Positions 52,343 to 61,301 of a stretch of DNA of 64,000 nucleotides are shown piece after piece. The notes beneath the pieces are model-generated. The model saw only the letters and a list, made by a program, of their open reading frames with translations, did not search any database and was not told the DNA's origin. The translations under genes were made by a program, and so were the position numbers. The stretch is taken from contig NZ_QAOW01000001.1 of NCBI RefSeq assembly GCF_003051005.1, positions 1,364,001 through 1,428,000 on the forward strand. Reading direction: 5' to 3'. Position 1 is the first letter of the stretch. Each line of letters opens with the position of its first letter. The stretch is from Rhodococcus sp. OK519 (GTDB taxonomy: Bacteria; Actinomycetota; Actinomycetes; Mycobacteriales; Mycobacteriaceae).

Positions 52343-52978
52343 GTGACCGGCGACGGGGGACCGCGAGGTACTGGAACCGCTGGCCTTCTCGTCGTGTCGG
52401 GCCTGGTCATCGGTCTGTTCTCCGCTGCTCTGTGGCACGTGGCTGTGGACCCGGGTGTCCCGGTCGGTCGCGATCCGTTGCGCCCGTGGTCCCTCCCGCC
52501 CGGGCCGGGGTGGTGGCCGAGCGTCGTGTTGCTTCCGCTTGCCGGCGCCGTGATCGGCGGGCTCGTCGCCGTCCGCGCCGATGCCGCCGGGTGGCGACTG
52601 GTTCGCGATCGGCACCCCACCTGGCGTCCCCTCGGCGGCCTGGTACTCGGCCTCGCGCTCCTTTGTGGGATCACCTTCGCGGCGGCCTGGAGCGTCGCGC
52701 CGCGGCCCGGCGCCATTGCAGAGGAACCGCAGTTGACGATGATCTTCGGAACCGACGACCCCGGAGTCAGCGTGTGCTCACACGACGAGGTTCTCTGTAT
52801 CGCGAACAGGGAGGATCCGGCCCACGATGCCTCGGCGGCGGGGTCGTCGCCCCGCATCGAGGTCGGTTCCCCGTGGATTGCCTTTCCTGTGCTGACCGCG
52901 CTGGCGGGGCTCGGGGTGCTCGGGATCCTCCTCGGTGCGCAGTTGCGTCTGGTGCGGCGTTCCGGCCTGCTCAGCTGA
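52343..52978 (+). CDS. Membrane protein in the biotin cluster (DUF2567-like)
   Basis: A 211-residue protein with four hydrophobic helices: AGLLVVSGLVIGLFSAALWH, VVLLPLAGAVIGGLVAVRAD, GGLVLGLALLCGITFAAAWS, and AFPVLTALAGLGVLGILLGA, with an extracytoplasmic loop before the last. Relatives (DUF2567) occur next to biotin genes in mycobacteria. It starts 9 bases after bioA and is probably co-transcribed. A role in biotin or precursor transport has not been shown and is inferred only from position. Confidence 0.7.
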   Translation: MTGDGGPRGTGTAGLLVVSGLVIGLFSAALWHVAVDPGVPVGRDPLRPWSLPPGPGWWPSVVLLPLAGAVIGGLVAVRADAAGWRLVRDRHPTWRPLGGLVLGLALLCGITFAAAWSVAPRPGAIAEEPQLTMIFGTDDPGVSVCSHDEVLCIANREDPAHDASAAGSSPRIEVGSPWIAFPVLTALAGLGVLGILLGAQLRLVRRSGLLS

Positions 52979-52996
52979 GCGTCGAGCTGTCCGGAC

Positions 52997-53027
52997 AAGC
53001 CCACTTGAACACCGTTCAAGTGGGCTT
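52997..53027. promoter_or_regulatory. BioQ-like operator in the bioF promoter
   Basis: A 14-bp perfect inverted repeat (AAGCCCACTTGAAC, spacer ACC, GTTCAAGTGGGCTT) whose centre TTGAACACCGTTCAA fits the TGAAC-N3-GTTCA type of BioQ, the TetR repressor of biotin genes in corynebacteria and mycobacteria. TTGAAC (53005-53010) can serve as -35 and TGTATC (53026-53031) as -10, so repressor binding would cover the promoter. Confidence 0.75.
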
Positions 53028-53041
53028 GTATCGTGCTCCGG

Positions 53042-54196
53042 GTGGGTACCGATGCGACTGCTCTGGATTGGCTCGACGACGTCGAACGCGTGCGTCGCGC
53101 CGCGGGTCTGCGCCGCGAGCTGCGTCCGCGCGGTGATGCCGATGCGGTGATCGACCTCGCCTCCAACGACTACCTGGGTCTCGTCCGGCACCCCGAGGTG
53201 ATCGAGGGGGCTGTCGATGCGGTCCGCCGGTGGGGTGGGGGAGCGACCGGTTCGCGCCTCGTGACGGGGACGACGTCCGATCATGCGGTTCTCGAACGGG
53301 AACTGGCCGCGTTCGTCGGCGCGGAGGCGGGATTGGTCTTCGCGAGCGGCTACGCAGCCAATCTCGGTGCCGTGACGGCGCTTTCGGGCAAGGATGCGCT
53401 GATCGTGTCGGATGCGGGCTGTCACGCCTCGCTCGTCGACGCGTGCAGGCTGTCGCGATCCCGCGTCGTGGTCGCCCCACACGCCGACACCGAGTTCCTG
53501 GCTCGAGCACTCGGCGAACGCGCCGAGGAACGCGCCCTCGTGCTCACCGACTCCGTCTTCAGTGCCGACGGCGATCTCGCGCCGCTCGCCGCGATGCACC
53601 GGGTGTGCCGCGAGCACGGCGCGGTGCTGCTGGTCGACGAGGCGCACGGCATCGGCGTCCGCGGCCGCGGTGGCCGCGGACTCGTCGAGGAGGTGGGCCT
53701 CGCCGGTGAACCGGACATCGTCGTCACAGCCACGCTGTCGAAGTCGCTGGCCAGTCAGGGGGGCGTCGTGCTGGCTTCGGGCAGGGTGCGGGCCCATCTG
53801 ATCGACACGGCGCGCACCTTCATCTTCGACACGGGCCTGGCGCCCGCCGCGGTCGGGGCGGCCCGTGCGGCGCTGGCAGTGCTGATCCGCGAACCGCAGC
53901 GCGCCGCAGCGGTTCTCGATCGCGCCCGCGAACTCGCGCGCATCACCGGTTCCGCAGAGCCTGAATCGGCTGTCGTGTCGGTGGTTCTCGGGGATCCCGA
54001 TGTCGCGTTCGCGGCGGCAGCGGCGTGCCGTGACCTCGAGTTGCACGTCGGCTGCTTCCGGCCGCCGTCGGTGCCGGAGGGTACGTCGCGGCTGCGACTG
54101 ACCGCCCGGGCGACCATCGGTGCAGACGAGATGGTGCACATCGAATCGGTTCTGGCCAAGGTGCTTTCGGATCGCCTCGTGGGCGTGTCGGCGTGA
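53042..54196 (+). CDS. bioF: 8-amino-7-oxononanoate synthase
   Basis: Condenses pimeloyl-ACP or -CoA with alanine to 8-amino-7-oxononanoate. PLP alpha-oxoamine synthase: [69 protein letters not shown], and PLP lysine in [14 protein letters not shown]. Length is 384 residues. I chose GTG at 53042 because the -10 region (53025-53031) places the transcript start near 53038-53042; a GTG at 53033 would be at or before that point. Overlaps bioD by 4 bases (GTGA). Confidence 0.92.
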   Translation: MGTDATALDWLDDVERVRRAAGLRRELRPRGDADAVIDLASNDYLGLVRHPEVIEGAVDAVRRWGGGATGSRLVTGTTSDHAVLERELAAFVGAEAGLVFASGYAANLGAVTALSGKDALIVSDAGCHASLVDACRLSRSRVVVAPHADTEFLARALGERAEERALVLTDSVFSADGDLAPLAAMHRVCREHGAVLLVDEAHGIGVRGRGGRGLVEEVGLAGEPDIVVTATLSKSLASQGGVVLASGRVRAHLIDTARTFIFDTGLAPAAVGAARAALAVLIREPQRAAAVLDRARELARITGSAEPESAVVSVVLGDPDVAFAAAAACRDLELHVGCFRPPSVPEGTSRLRLTARATIGADEMVHIESVLAKVLSDRLVGVSA

Positions 54197-54888
54197 GCAT
54201 CCTCGTCGTCTCCGGGACGTCCACCGACGTGGGCAAGACGGTCGTCACTGCCGCCCTCGCTGCCACCCTGCGGGCCGCAGGTCGGTCCGTCGCAGTCTGT
54301 AAGCCCGCGCAGACGGGCGAAGTGCCGGGCGCACCCGGAGACCTGGCCGAGATTGCGCGGCTCAGCGGTGTGACAGCGACCCTCGAAGTGGCCCGCTACC
54401 CGGAACCACTCGCGCCGGACACCGCCGCGCGACGCGCCGGACTGCCGATGGTGACGCGCGAGGAGGTGGTGTCGGCGGTGCGCGAACTCGCCGCCCGGCA
54501 CGACGTGACGTTGGTCGAGGGCGCCGGCGGACTGCTGGTCCGACTCGGCGCCGGCGGATTCACGGTGCGCGATGTCGCCGTCGAACTCGACGCCCCGGTC
54601 GTCGTGGTGGCCGCGCCCGGTCTGGGCACGCTCAACCACTGCGCGCTCACCGCGGAGGCGCTCGCGTCGGCGGGCGTGAAGTGCAGTGGCTTCGTCGTCG
54701 GGTCGTGGCCGGCGCAGCCGGATCTCGCGGCGCTGTGCAATCTCGACGACCTGCCGGACGTCACGGGGGTGCCGTTGGTCGGGCGCGTGCCCGAGGGTGT
54801 TGCGGGTCCGGATGTTTCGAGATTCGTCGCGGCCGCGCCCACCTGGTTCGACCGTGACTGGCTCGAGTCGATCCAGCTCAGACGATGA
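54193..54888 (+). CDS. bioD: Dethiobiotin synthetase
   Basis: Closes the ureido ring of dethiobiotin using CO2 and ATP. P-loop [20 protein letters not shown], substrate segment CKPAQTGE, then [11 protein letters not shown] and [20 protein letters not shown]. Length is 231 residues. GTG at 54193 overlaps the bioF stop. bioB is not in the window. It overlaps by 11 bases with a hypothetical gene on the other strand. Confidence 0.93.
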   Translation: MSILVVSGTSTDVGKTVVTAALAATLRAAGRSVAVCKPAQTGEVPGAPGDLAEIARLSGVTATLEVARYPEPLAPDTAARRAGLPMVTREEVVSAVRELAARHDVTLVEGAGGLLVRLGAGGFTVRDVAVELDAPVVVVAAPGLGTLNHCALTAEALASAGVKCSGFVVGSWPAQPDLAALCNLDDLPDVTGVPLVGRVPEGVAGPDVSRFVAAAPTWFDRDWLESIQLRR

Positions 54889-55393
54889 TGCGGCAGTAGA
54901 GGCGATCTCCGCGGGACACGGCGGTGGACGCCAGCGCGGCCAATGCGCTGACGAACGGGACTGATTCCTCGGAGGGTCCGGCGGCCTCGTCGAAGATCCA
55001 GTTCCGGGCGGCAGTGACGAGAGCGCGCGGGTCGGAACCGGCGAGTGCGTCCCGGAGTTCGTCGGCGACGGATAGGACGAACGAATCACCGCTATCGCTG
55101 TCGGCCACCATCGAACCGCGCCGTGGTCCGGCGGCGACGTCCTCGTAGCTTCGGTCGGTGAGCGCGGACTCGAGCCTGCCGAGCGCGACCGTCGGGTCGA
55201 TTCCCTTCGCCTGGAGGACCGGAGTTCCGCTAGCGGCGATGCGGACGCGGGGGACTGCGGCCTCGTCGGGTGATGTGCGGTAGAGCTCTGCGGCCGAGGC
55301 GATGTCCTCCGGATCGAGGTCGATCAGGCCGTCGAGGGCGGCCGCGGCAGCGGCGTCCGAGGGCGCAGAGAAGTAATCGGTGATTGCGGACAT
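54878..55393 (-). CDS. Hypothetical protein, 171 residues
   Basis: Starts at ATG 55393 ([20 protein letters not shown]) and is acidic, Ala/Asp-rich, with alternating helices ([20 protein letters not shown]). No known catalytic motif; the pattern of a short repeated DGL...DLDP helix recalls small DUF families of actinobacteria. No signal peptide. It converges with bioD, overlapping by 11 bases. Function unknown. Confidence 0.65.
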   Translation of the reverse strand: MSAITDYFSAPSDAAAAAALDGLIDLDPEDIASAAELYRTSPDEAAVPRVRIAASGTPVLQAKGIDPTVALGRLESALTDRSYEDVAAGPRRGSMVADSDSGDSFVLSVADELRDALAGSDPRALVTAARNWIFDEAAGPSEESVPFVSALAALASTAVSRGDRLYCRIIV

Positions 55394-55458
55394 AGCGGCA
55401 TCGTTGCACAGCGATCCGACACGGGGACGGAGGTTCAGGACGCGTCGAGGGCAGCCCG

Positions 55459-56226
55459 TCAGCGATAGCCGACTGACGTTCGCGAAAGCCCGCCCCACGA
55501 TGTCCGCCGCGACTTCACCTCACGGCCTACCTGACGAACACGCCGTAAGGCTCTTTCCCCCCCGGTGGTTTCCTCGGCGCGTCGCCAACGGGTGTGCAGG
55601 TCCGGTCGTGCCCGCGCTCGCGTGATGACGGCGTCGGCGTCGGATTCCTGCCAGCCTGTGCGCAGCATCTTGTCCAGTCCGGCGTGAGGATCGGCGACTA
55701 CGGCCTCCGGGACGCTCAATCCACTGGCGCGGAGCGCGGCGAAGTGCAGTCCGCCGCGCAGTTCGCGGGCCAACATCAGCGCGTGGGCGAATCGCTCGGC
55801 GGGCGCCAGCGGCCGCTCCTGTATCTGCCATCCGGCAACCAGCGGCAGCGCCGTCAGATCGGCGCCGTCGACGACCCGGTACAGCAGTTCGGTGGCCTCG
55901 TCGGTGCCGTCTGATCGGGGAAGTTCCGCGGACCCCCACGCGCCGCAGGCCCGGGTGTAGCCGCGGATCGCGTCGCCGGCGGCCACTACCGGGGCGGCCT
56001 CGCCCAACATGAGCTCGATCAGCCAGGCCGGGAAAATCCCGAACAGTGACGCGACGACCGCCGCCGGCGGGTCGCCGAGGACCGCGGAGCGACCGCGGAA
56101 GTACAGCGACCGGGCCCACATTCCGAGCCGTTCCTCTTCCGCCGCCAGTTGTGGTGACGTCATGAACGCCCCGCCCAGGTCGACGATCGGGTCGCGCATC
56201 GCCCGCGCGGCGGCAAGGTATTCCAT
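55459..56226 (-). CDS. SCO6745-family protein
   Basis: A 255-residue helical protein: FMTSPQLAAEEERLGMWARS, LYFRGRSAVLGDPPAAVVAS, LFGIFPAWLIELMLGEAAPV, and FAHALMLARELRGGLHFAAL. These blocks match an uncharacterised actinobacterial family named after Streptomyces SCO6745. No catalytic residues are known. ATG at 56226 follows AAAGGAA. It lies 52 bases downstream of a MarR regulator on the same strand and is likely co-transcribed with it. Confidence 0.72.
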   Translation of the reverse strand: MEYLAAARAMRDPIVDLGGAFMTSPQLAAEEERLGMWARSLYFRGRSAVLGDPPAAVVASLFGIFPAWLIELMLGEAAPVVAAGDAIRGYTRACGAWGSAELPRSDGTDEATELLYRVVDGADLTALPLVAGWQIQERPLAPAERFAHALMLARELRGGLHFAALRASGLSVPEAVVADPHAGLDKMLRTGWQESDADAVITRARARPDLHTRWRRAEETTGGERALRRVRQVGREVKSRRTSWGGLSRTSVGYR

Positions 56227-56278
56227 TCGAGGTTCCTTTCATCGAAGACCGCGACTGCCGACGAGATGTCGGGGGCGG

Positions 56279-56719
56279 TTACCGCTTCTGCACGGAGACG
56301 TCCAGGGCCTCCAGGGCCTCGAGGAGCAGCCGGGTGTGCTCGGCGTACACCGCATAGGGAACGCCACTGCGCGCTATCAGCTGCTCGAACCGAAGTTCCA
56401 GCAGCTGCTGGCCCTTCTCGACCAACTCCTTCCCGTCGGCCGTCAGGGCCAGCTGACGTCGGTTGCCGCCAGCCGGGTCGGGGCGCAGGTCCAGGAGCCC
56501 CGCCTCGGCCAGCACACCGACGGTTCTGCTCACCGAGGGCTCTGTCACGCCCATTCGCTCGGCAAGGGCGCGCTGCGTCGCGGTCCCCAGTTCCCCGAGC
56601 ATCAACAGTGCGAGGAACCGCCGGTAGGACAACCCGCATTCGGCCATCAGCAGCCGATCTGCGGAGCGGTCCATTCGGGCCGTCAGGGAGTGCAGTTCGT
56701 AGATCAGGTGACGTTCCAC
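56279..56719 (-). CDS. MarR-family transcription regulator
   Basis: A 146-residue winged-helix regulator. ECGLSYRRFLALLMLGELGT, ALAERMGVTEPSVSRTVGVL (recognition helix), LLDLRPDPAGGNRRQLALTA (wing), and a C-terminal dimerisation helix. GTG at 56719 is the start. It probably controls itself and the SCO6745-type gene. Upstream (56727-56750) the sequence AACACGCTAACTTAGTGT offers an imperfect inverted repeat ACAC...GTGT as possible operator. Confidence 0.85.
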   Translation of the reverse strand: MERHLIYELHSLTARMDRSADRLLMAECGLSYRRFLALLMLGELGTATQRALAERMGVTEPSVSRTVGVLAEAGLLDLRPDPAGGNRRQLALTADGKELVEKGQQLLELRFEQLIARSGVPYAVYAEHTRLLLEALEALDVSVQKR

Positions 56720-57212
56720 CGCATCACATTAACACGCTAACTTAGTGTCACAAGTTGCCGATCGGCGCAACGCCCTCGGGGGCGTCGTCGGTCGGGATCG
56801 CAGTCATCTCGGAAGCGAAGTTCGGCGATGACGCCGAGTGTGGCGTGACTAGTTGTCGGGGTGGCTCGAACAAAACCTCGCTACGCCTTCCTTCGATCAA
56901 ATTGCTGCAGGTCCAACTTCACGCCCGTAATGGCCATTTATGGCCGCTACGAGGTTGTGGACTAAAGTGGCCGTCTCAAATGCGTACTTGCGCAAGGCTC
57001 TTCCGTTACGGTCGGTCTGCGGCAGGTTTCTGCGGGTACGTCATCGTGGCGGCCGACCGGACGACGGGCTCTGCGGCTTCCATTCCGGATCGTCGACGAC
57101 GTTGTGCTGCAAGGGTTTTTCCTCACCGCGACGTCCGCTTGCAGGAGGTCGGGGATCAACAGGTCATTGATTAGTAGTGAGGCGGTGCTCGGTGACGACA
57201 CAGGCGAGGCAG
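56720..57212. other. Intergenic region, lower GC, no gene seen
   Basis: About 490 bases between the MarR gene and the glycine-rich protein. It contains the promoters of both divergent genes. The part 56860-57010 is richer in A/T than the surroundings and holds GGCCATTTATGGCC (56933-56946), a perfect palindrome. No coding region is convincing. Confidence 0.55.
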
Positions 57213-58217
57213 ATGCGGAAGACAGGCCGGTGGCAAGGGGGTCGAGTCGCTGGGATGGCTGCGGTGGTGGGACTGGCGGTCGCGGGAACGGCAGCGACGT
57301 GGGGCGCGGGAGCGGCGGCTGCTGCTCTTCCGGCAGCGTGTGTGCAGCCGACCGCGGACGGGCCGGTGACTTGCACATACCGCACCACCGACGCCGAGCA
57401 ATCACTGGCGATCCCGAGAGGGGTAACTACCGTGCACGTGACGGCGGTCGGTGGCCGCGGCGGCGGCGCCCTGGACTACATCCAGCCGGGTGCTGCGGGT
57501 CGGGCCGCCGGTGATGTGACCGTCATCCCCGGCTCCACCCTCTACATCGAGGTCGGCGGTCACGGAAAGGCCAGCGGCGAAGCCGACAGTGCGGGTTTCA
57601 ACGGCGGCGGCCGTGGTGGTGGACCTTATCGGCAGTACTTCGGCGCCAGTGGCGGCGGTGGTGGCGCCTCTGATGTGCGGACCGTCAGCAGCGCCGATCC
57701 CGACTCGATGAACAGTCGACTGCTCGTCGCTGCCGGTGGCGGCGGCACCGGGTGGGCCTCACCCGGAGGCGGCATGTATTTCTTGTACAACGGCGGGGCC
57801 GCCGGCGCCGCGGCTGGGCCGGCGCAAGGCGCCGGCCAAGCAGGATCCGCGAGCGCGGGCGGCGCCGGCGGAACCGGAGGCTCTCCCGGGGCGGACGGCG
57901 TACTGGGACAGGGCGGCACCGGTGGCCATGCCGGCTTCACGGGCAACGGCGCCGAAGGGGGCGGCGGCGGTGGCGGCGGCGGCCTGTGGGGCGGGGGCGG
58001 TGGCACCGGCATCGCTGACCAGACAGGTGGCGGTGGCGGTGGCGGTGGCTCCTTCCTGATCCCCGCAGGCGGTGCCACCGACCTCGTCGATGCGAGCGTC
58101 GAGCCGCAGATTGTCATTACCTATCAGCCCGTCAGCACGCCACCTGACTCGCCGTGCGTTGGGTCTCTGGACGCCATCGGAGTGGTCGGCCTGGACTTCC
58201 TCTGCTCATCGAGCTGA
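57213..58217 (+). CDS. Glycine-rich secreted protein
   Basis: Exported protein of 334 residues. Signal peptide: MRKTGRWQGGRVAGMAAVVG followed by LAVAGTAATWGAGAAAAA and a probable cleavage before LPAAC. Next a beta-rich module (IPRGVTTVHVTAVGGRGGGA, GDVTVIPGSTLYIEVGGHGK), then a long Gly/Ala-rich stretch with runs of up to 9-10 glycines, and a C-terminal VEPQIVITYQP strand followed by a Cys pair (SPCVGSLDAIGVVGLDFLCS). The pattern fits a surface or matrix protein. ATG at 57213 best exposes the signal; GTG starts at 57177 and 57192 are alternatives. Function unknown. Confidence 0.7.
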   Translation: MRKTGRWQGGRVAGMAAVVGLAVAGTAATWGAGAAAAALPAACVQPTADGPVTCTYRTTDAEQSLAIPRGVTTVHVTAVGGRGGGALDYIQPGAAGRAAGDVTVIPGSTLYIEVGGHGKASGEADSAGFNGGGRGGGPYRQYFGASGGGGGASDVRTVSSADPDSMNSRLLVAAGGGGTGWASPGGGMYFLYNGGAAGAAAGPAQGAGQAGSASAGGAGGTGGSPGADGVLGQGGTGGHAGFTGNGAEGGGGGGGGGLWGGGGGTGIADQTGGGGGGGGSFLIPAGGATDLVDASVEPQIVITYQPVSTPPDSPCVGSLDAIGVVGLDFLCSSS

Positions 58218-58295
58218 CCACAAGGCACGCCTCGCCCCAGTGCACGTTGCCGTCACAGTGGGTGCGCTGGGGGAAGGTAGGGCGAGGTGCTCGGA

Positions 58296-58341
58296 AACGA
58301 CCCCGGGTTCGGCGCCGCTCGGCGCCGAACCCGGGGTCGTT
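58296..58341. terminator. Long bidirectional terminator
   Basis: A perfect 21-bp inverted repeat (left arm 58296-58316, right arm 58321-58341, loop GCTC). It lies between the convergent glycine-rich and ahpF genes and ends in TT on both sides. The arms contain GACCCCGGGTTCGGCGCC. Confidence 0.85.
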
Positions 58342-58357
58342 CGCTGGGACGCGAGTG

Positions 58358-59947
58358 TCAGCCGGCCACTGCCGCCGAGTCCTCCGTAGGAGCGCTCGTG
58401 CGGATGAGGTGGTCGAACGCAGACAGTGCGGCGGTCGCGCCGGCACCGGCGGCGATCACGATCTGCTTGAACGGCACGGTGGTGCAGTCGCCTGCGGCGA
58501 AGACCCCGGGCACCGACGTCTGGCCGCGGTCGTCGATCACGATCTCGCCGCGCGGGGACAGTTCGATGCTCCCCTTCAGCCACTCGGTGTTGGGCAGCAG
58601 GCCGATCTGGACGAACACGCCTTCGAGATCGACGCTGTGCGACTCGTCGGTCGTGCGGTCCGTGTAGGTCAGGCCCGTGACCTTGCTGCCGTCGCCGAGC
58701 ACCTCCGTGGTGAGCGTGCTCAGGAGGATGGTGACGTTGGGCAGGCTGCGCAGCTTGCGCTGGAGCACCTCGTCCGCACGCAGCACGGAGTCGAACTCGA
58801 CCAGCGTGACGTGGGCGACGATGCCGGCGAGGTCGATCGCCGCCTCGACACCGGAGTTGCCGCCGCCGATCACTGCGACGCGCTTGCCCTTGAAGAGCGG
58901 TCCGTCGCAGTGCGGGCAGTAGGTGACGCCCTTGTTCCGGTACTCGCTCTCCCCGGGGACGTTCATCGAACGCCACCGGGCGCCGGTGGACAGGATCACC
59001 GTTCGTGCGAGCAGCGAAGCGCCACTTTCGAGTTCCACCTCGACGAGACCGTTCTCGGTGACCGACGGGACGAGCTTCGCGGCGCGCTGCGTGTTCATGA
59101 GATCGACGTCGTACTGGCGGACGTGGTTCTCGAGCGCGGCACCGAGCTTGGGACCCTCGGTGTAGGGGACGGAGATGTAGTTCTCGATCGCCATCGTGTC
59201 GAGCACCTGACCACCGAAGCGCTCGGCGGCGATGCCGGTGCGAATTCCCTTGCGCGCGGCGTAGATCGCTGCCGCGGCGCCGGCCGGTCCACCGCCGACC
59301 ACGAGGACGTCATAGGGATCCTTCTCGGCGATCGCGGCGGCGGCACGATCCGCGGCACCGACGTCGAGCTTGCCGATGATCTCCTCGAGGGTCATCCGGC
59401 CGGAGCCGAACAGCTCGCCGTTGAGATAGACGGTCGGCACTGCCATGATCTGACGGCCGTCGACCTCGTCCTGGTACAGCGCACCGTCGATCGCGACGTG
59501 GCTGACACCCGGGTTGAGCACGGCCATCAGGTTCAGGGCCTGCACGACGTCGGGGCAGTTCTGGCAGGACAGCGAGAAGTAGGTCTCGAAGTGGAACTCG
59601 CCTTCGAGATTGCGGGCCTGCTCGAGCAGTTCGGGCGCTTCCTTCGACGGGTAACCGCCGACCTGGAGCAGCGCGAGTGCGAGCGAGGTGAATTCGTGGC
59701 CGAGCGGGATTCCGGCGAAGCGGACCTCGATGTCGGTGCCGATGCGGCGAATCGCGAACGACGGACGGCGCTCGTCGTCATCGCGACGTTCGTAGGTGAT
59801 CTTGTCCGACATCGTGGCGATCTCGGCGAGCAGTTCGGCGAGCTCGACCGACTTGGCTCCGTCGTCGAGGGAGGAGACGAGCTCGATCGGCACGGTCAGC
59901 CGCTCGAGGAGGGACTTCAGTTGGCCGGCAAGTGAGGCATCGAGCAT
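58358..59947 (-). CDS. ahpF: Alkyl hydroperoxide reductase subunit F
   Basis: NADH-dependent disulfide reductase that regenerates AhpC. The N-terminal thioredoxin-like double domain carries CQNC (Cys128, Cys131). Then a thioredoxin-reductase-like core: FAD motif [16 protein letters not shown], redox [12 protein letters not shown] motif [16 protein letters not shown], and the FAD closing VFAAGDCTT. Length is 529 residues. ATG at 59947. It is 147 bases downstream of ahpC, with a strong hairpin between that could lower its expression. AhpF is the enterobacterial-type partner; mycobacteria use AhpD instead. Confidence 0.94.
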   Translation of the reverse strand: MLDASLAGQLKSLLERLTVPIELVSSLDDGAKSVELAELLAEIATMSDKITYERRDDDERRPSFAIRRIGTDIEVRFAGIPLGHEFTSLALALLQVGGYPSKEAPELLEQARNLEGEFHFETYFSLSCQNCPDVVQALNLMAVLNPGVSHVAIDGALYQDEVDGRQIMAVPTVYLNGELFGSGRMTLEEIIGKLDVGAADRAAAAIAEKDPYDVLVVGGGPAGAAAAIYAARKGIRTGIAAERFGGQVLDTMAIENYISVPYTEGPKLGAALENHVRQYDVDLMNTQRAAKLVPSVTENGLVEVELESGASLLARTVILSTGARWRSMNVPGESEYRNKGVTYCPHCDGPLFKGKRVAVIGGGNSGVEAAIDLAGIVAHVTLVEFDSVLRADEVLQRKLRSLPNVTILLSTLTTEVLGDGSKVTGLTYTDRTTDESHSVDLEGVFVQIGLLPNTEWLKGSIELSPRGEIVIDDRGQTSVPGVFAAGDCTTVPFKQIVIAAGAGATAALSAFDHLIRTSAPTEDSAAVAG

Positions 59948-60047
59948 GCGGATCTACTCCATCCATGGGGGCGGACTGTGATCGGGTGTTTGGACCTGGT
60001 ACCCATCTGGTTTCGAGGTCCGGAGCAGCCGAGGAAGCTGCGGGTGG

Positions 60048-60078
60048 GGCGCGGGCCCGGCAGAACCGGGCCCGCGCC
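60048..60078 (-). terminator. Hairpin between ahpC and ahpF
   Basis: GGCGCGGGCCCGG (60048-60060), loop CAGAA, and CCGGGCCCGCGCC (60066-60078): a perfect 13-bp stem starting 16 bases after the ahpC stop on the minus strand. It likely acts as a partial terminator or a 3' stabilising element for ahpC. Confidence 0.7.
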
Positions 60079-60094
60079 GCGCGACGCGACTACG

Positions 60095-60658
60095 TCAGAT
60101 CTTGCCGACGAGGTCCAGCGACGGCGCGAGGGTCTCTTCGCCCTCTTCCCACTTGGCGGGGCAGACCTCGCCCGGGTGCGACCGGACGTACTGAGCAGCC
60201 TTGACCTTGCGGAGCAGCTCGGCAGCGTTGCGGCCGATGCCCTCGGCGGTGATCTCCATGAACTGGATGATGCCGTCGGGATCGACGAGGAAGGTGCCGC
60301 GATCGGCCAGGCCCTGGCCCTCGCGGAGAACCTCGAAGTTGGTGCTGATCTCGAGGGTCGGGTCGCCGATCATCGCGTACTGGATCTTGCCGATGGTGGC
60401 GGAGGAGTCGTGCCACGCCTTGTGCGTGAAGTGGGTGTCGGTGGACACCGAGTAGACCTCGACACCGAGGCGCTGCAGCTCCTCGTAGTGGTCGGCCAGG
60501 TCACCGAGCTCCGTCGGGCAGACGAAGGTGAAGTCGGCGGGGTAGAAGAAGAAGATCGCCCACTTGCCCGTGATGTCATCGGACGACACGTCGATGAACG
60601 CGCCGTTCTTGTACGCGGTCGCGGTGAAGGGCGTGATCGGCTTGTTGATCAGGGCCAT
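60095..60658 (-). CDS. ahpC: Alkyl hydroperoxide reductase subunit C (2-Cys peroxiredoxin)
   Basis: Reduces H2O2 and organic peroxides. Peroxidatic Cys47 in [13 protein letters not shown], resolving Cys166 in [14 protein letters not shown]-like loop replaced by [17 protein letters not shown]. Length is 187 residues, the E. coli/S. typhimurium type. ATG at 60658 with an AGAGGT site. An OxyR-like motif lies 65-79 bases upstream. Confidence 0.94.
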   Translation of the reverse strand: MALINKPITPFTATAYKNGAFIDVSSDDITGKWAIFFFYPADFTFVCPTELGDLADHYEELQRLGVEVYSVSTDTHFTHKAWHDSSATIGKIQYAMIGDPTLEISTNFEVLREGQGLADRGTFLVDPDGIIQFMEITAEGIGRNAAELLRKVKAAQYVRSHPGEVCPAKWEEGEETLAPSLDLVGKI

Positions 60659-60722
60659 GTGAACCTCTGTTCGGTCGAAGTGTGGAAATCCGGACGTTCC
60701 AAAGGCTAATCAACGAGCTTGA

Positions 60723-60737
60723 ATAGGTCCAATCTAT
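60723..60737. promoter_or_regulatory. OxyR-like motif upstream of ahpC
   Basis: ATAGGTCCAATCTAT is a full match to the ATAGnTnnnAnCTAT half of an OxyR operator. Further ATAG/CTAT elements follow (60743-60768) but with irregular spacing. On the minus strand TTGGAC (60733-60728) can serve as -35, with a -10-like TTAGCC 17 bases on. No oxyR gene is in the window. Confidence 0.6.
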
Positions 60738-60912
60738 GAGAGCTATTTCATAGATACCCATTACCTATCAACGCTGGCGAGTGCTTGGTGGGCGATTCGC
60801 CGGACTTGCCCCGCTTGCGGGCGGGTGGGCGCGACCGCGCGGGGTCGTGGTCGGTCTACCTGCGACGTTGCGCGACCGTGAATCAGCGCCGCCCCTGCGA
60901 CGCCTCACGTAC

Positions 60913-60928
60913 TGTGAGAGGCGTCACA
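60913..60928. promoter_or_regulatory. CRP/GlxR-type site upstream of the sdh operon
   Basis: TGTGAGAGGCGTCACA is a perfect TGTGA-N6-TCACA palindrome, 89 bases before the first gene of the unit. It also lies inside a larger near-palindrome (GACGCCTCAC...GTGAGAGGCGTC). CRP-type control of succinate dehydrogenase genes is known in mycobacteria and corynebacteria. Confidence 0.75.
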
Positions 60929-61016
60929 AAGTGTAGGCAGATCGGGCAGTGGACCGGCATCTCTGCCGTCGCCCGATCCGACCGACGAATCGACCGACGC
61001 TTGTTCGGAGGTACGG

Positions 61017-61301
61017 ATGACCACCACCGAAGTGATGGACCTGCAGCGCACCATCGGCCATCTGCGCCAGTGTGTGGGGTCGCTGCGAAACGTCTACGGC
61101 GATGCCTCGGCCGTGCGCCGGCTCGCCAACGACGTGGACCGTCTCGACATCGACGCACACGATCTCGACGAGTCGCCGCCGAGGCCGACGACGATCGCCG
61201 GTGGGGAGCGCGTGCAAGTGCCCGACACCCCGTACGACCGCTCGCTATGGCAGGGCGCGGACGACGAGGGACTCGGCGGCAATCCGCACGAGAACGCGTG
61301 A
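61017..61301 (+). CDS. Small conserved protein of the succinate dehydrogenase operon (Rv0250c-like)
   Basis: A 94-residue soluble protein, MTTTEVMDLQRTIGHLRQCV, with two helical blocks (AVRRLANDVDRLDIDAHDLD) and a Pro/Gly-rich tail. ATG at 61017 has GGAGG 6 bases upstream. It overlaps the membrane-anchor gene (GTGA). By size and position it corresponds to the small hypothetical gene that starts the type 1 sdh operon in mycobacteria. Function unknown. Confidence 0.75.
   Translation: MTTTEVMDLQRTIGHLRQCVGSLRNVYGDASAVRRLANDVDRLDIDAHDLDESPPRPTTIAGGERVQVPDTPYDRSLWQGADDEGLGGNPHENA

Noticed and set aside
57600-58060. Repeat array or CRISPR-like periodicity
   Set aside because: The repetition is GGC/GGN codon bias in a glycine-rich coding region, without constant repeat and spacer units.
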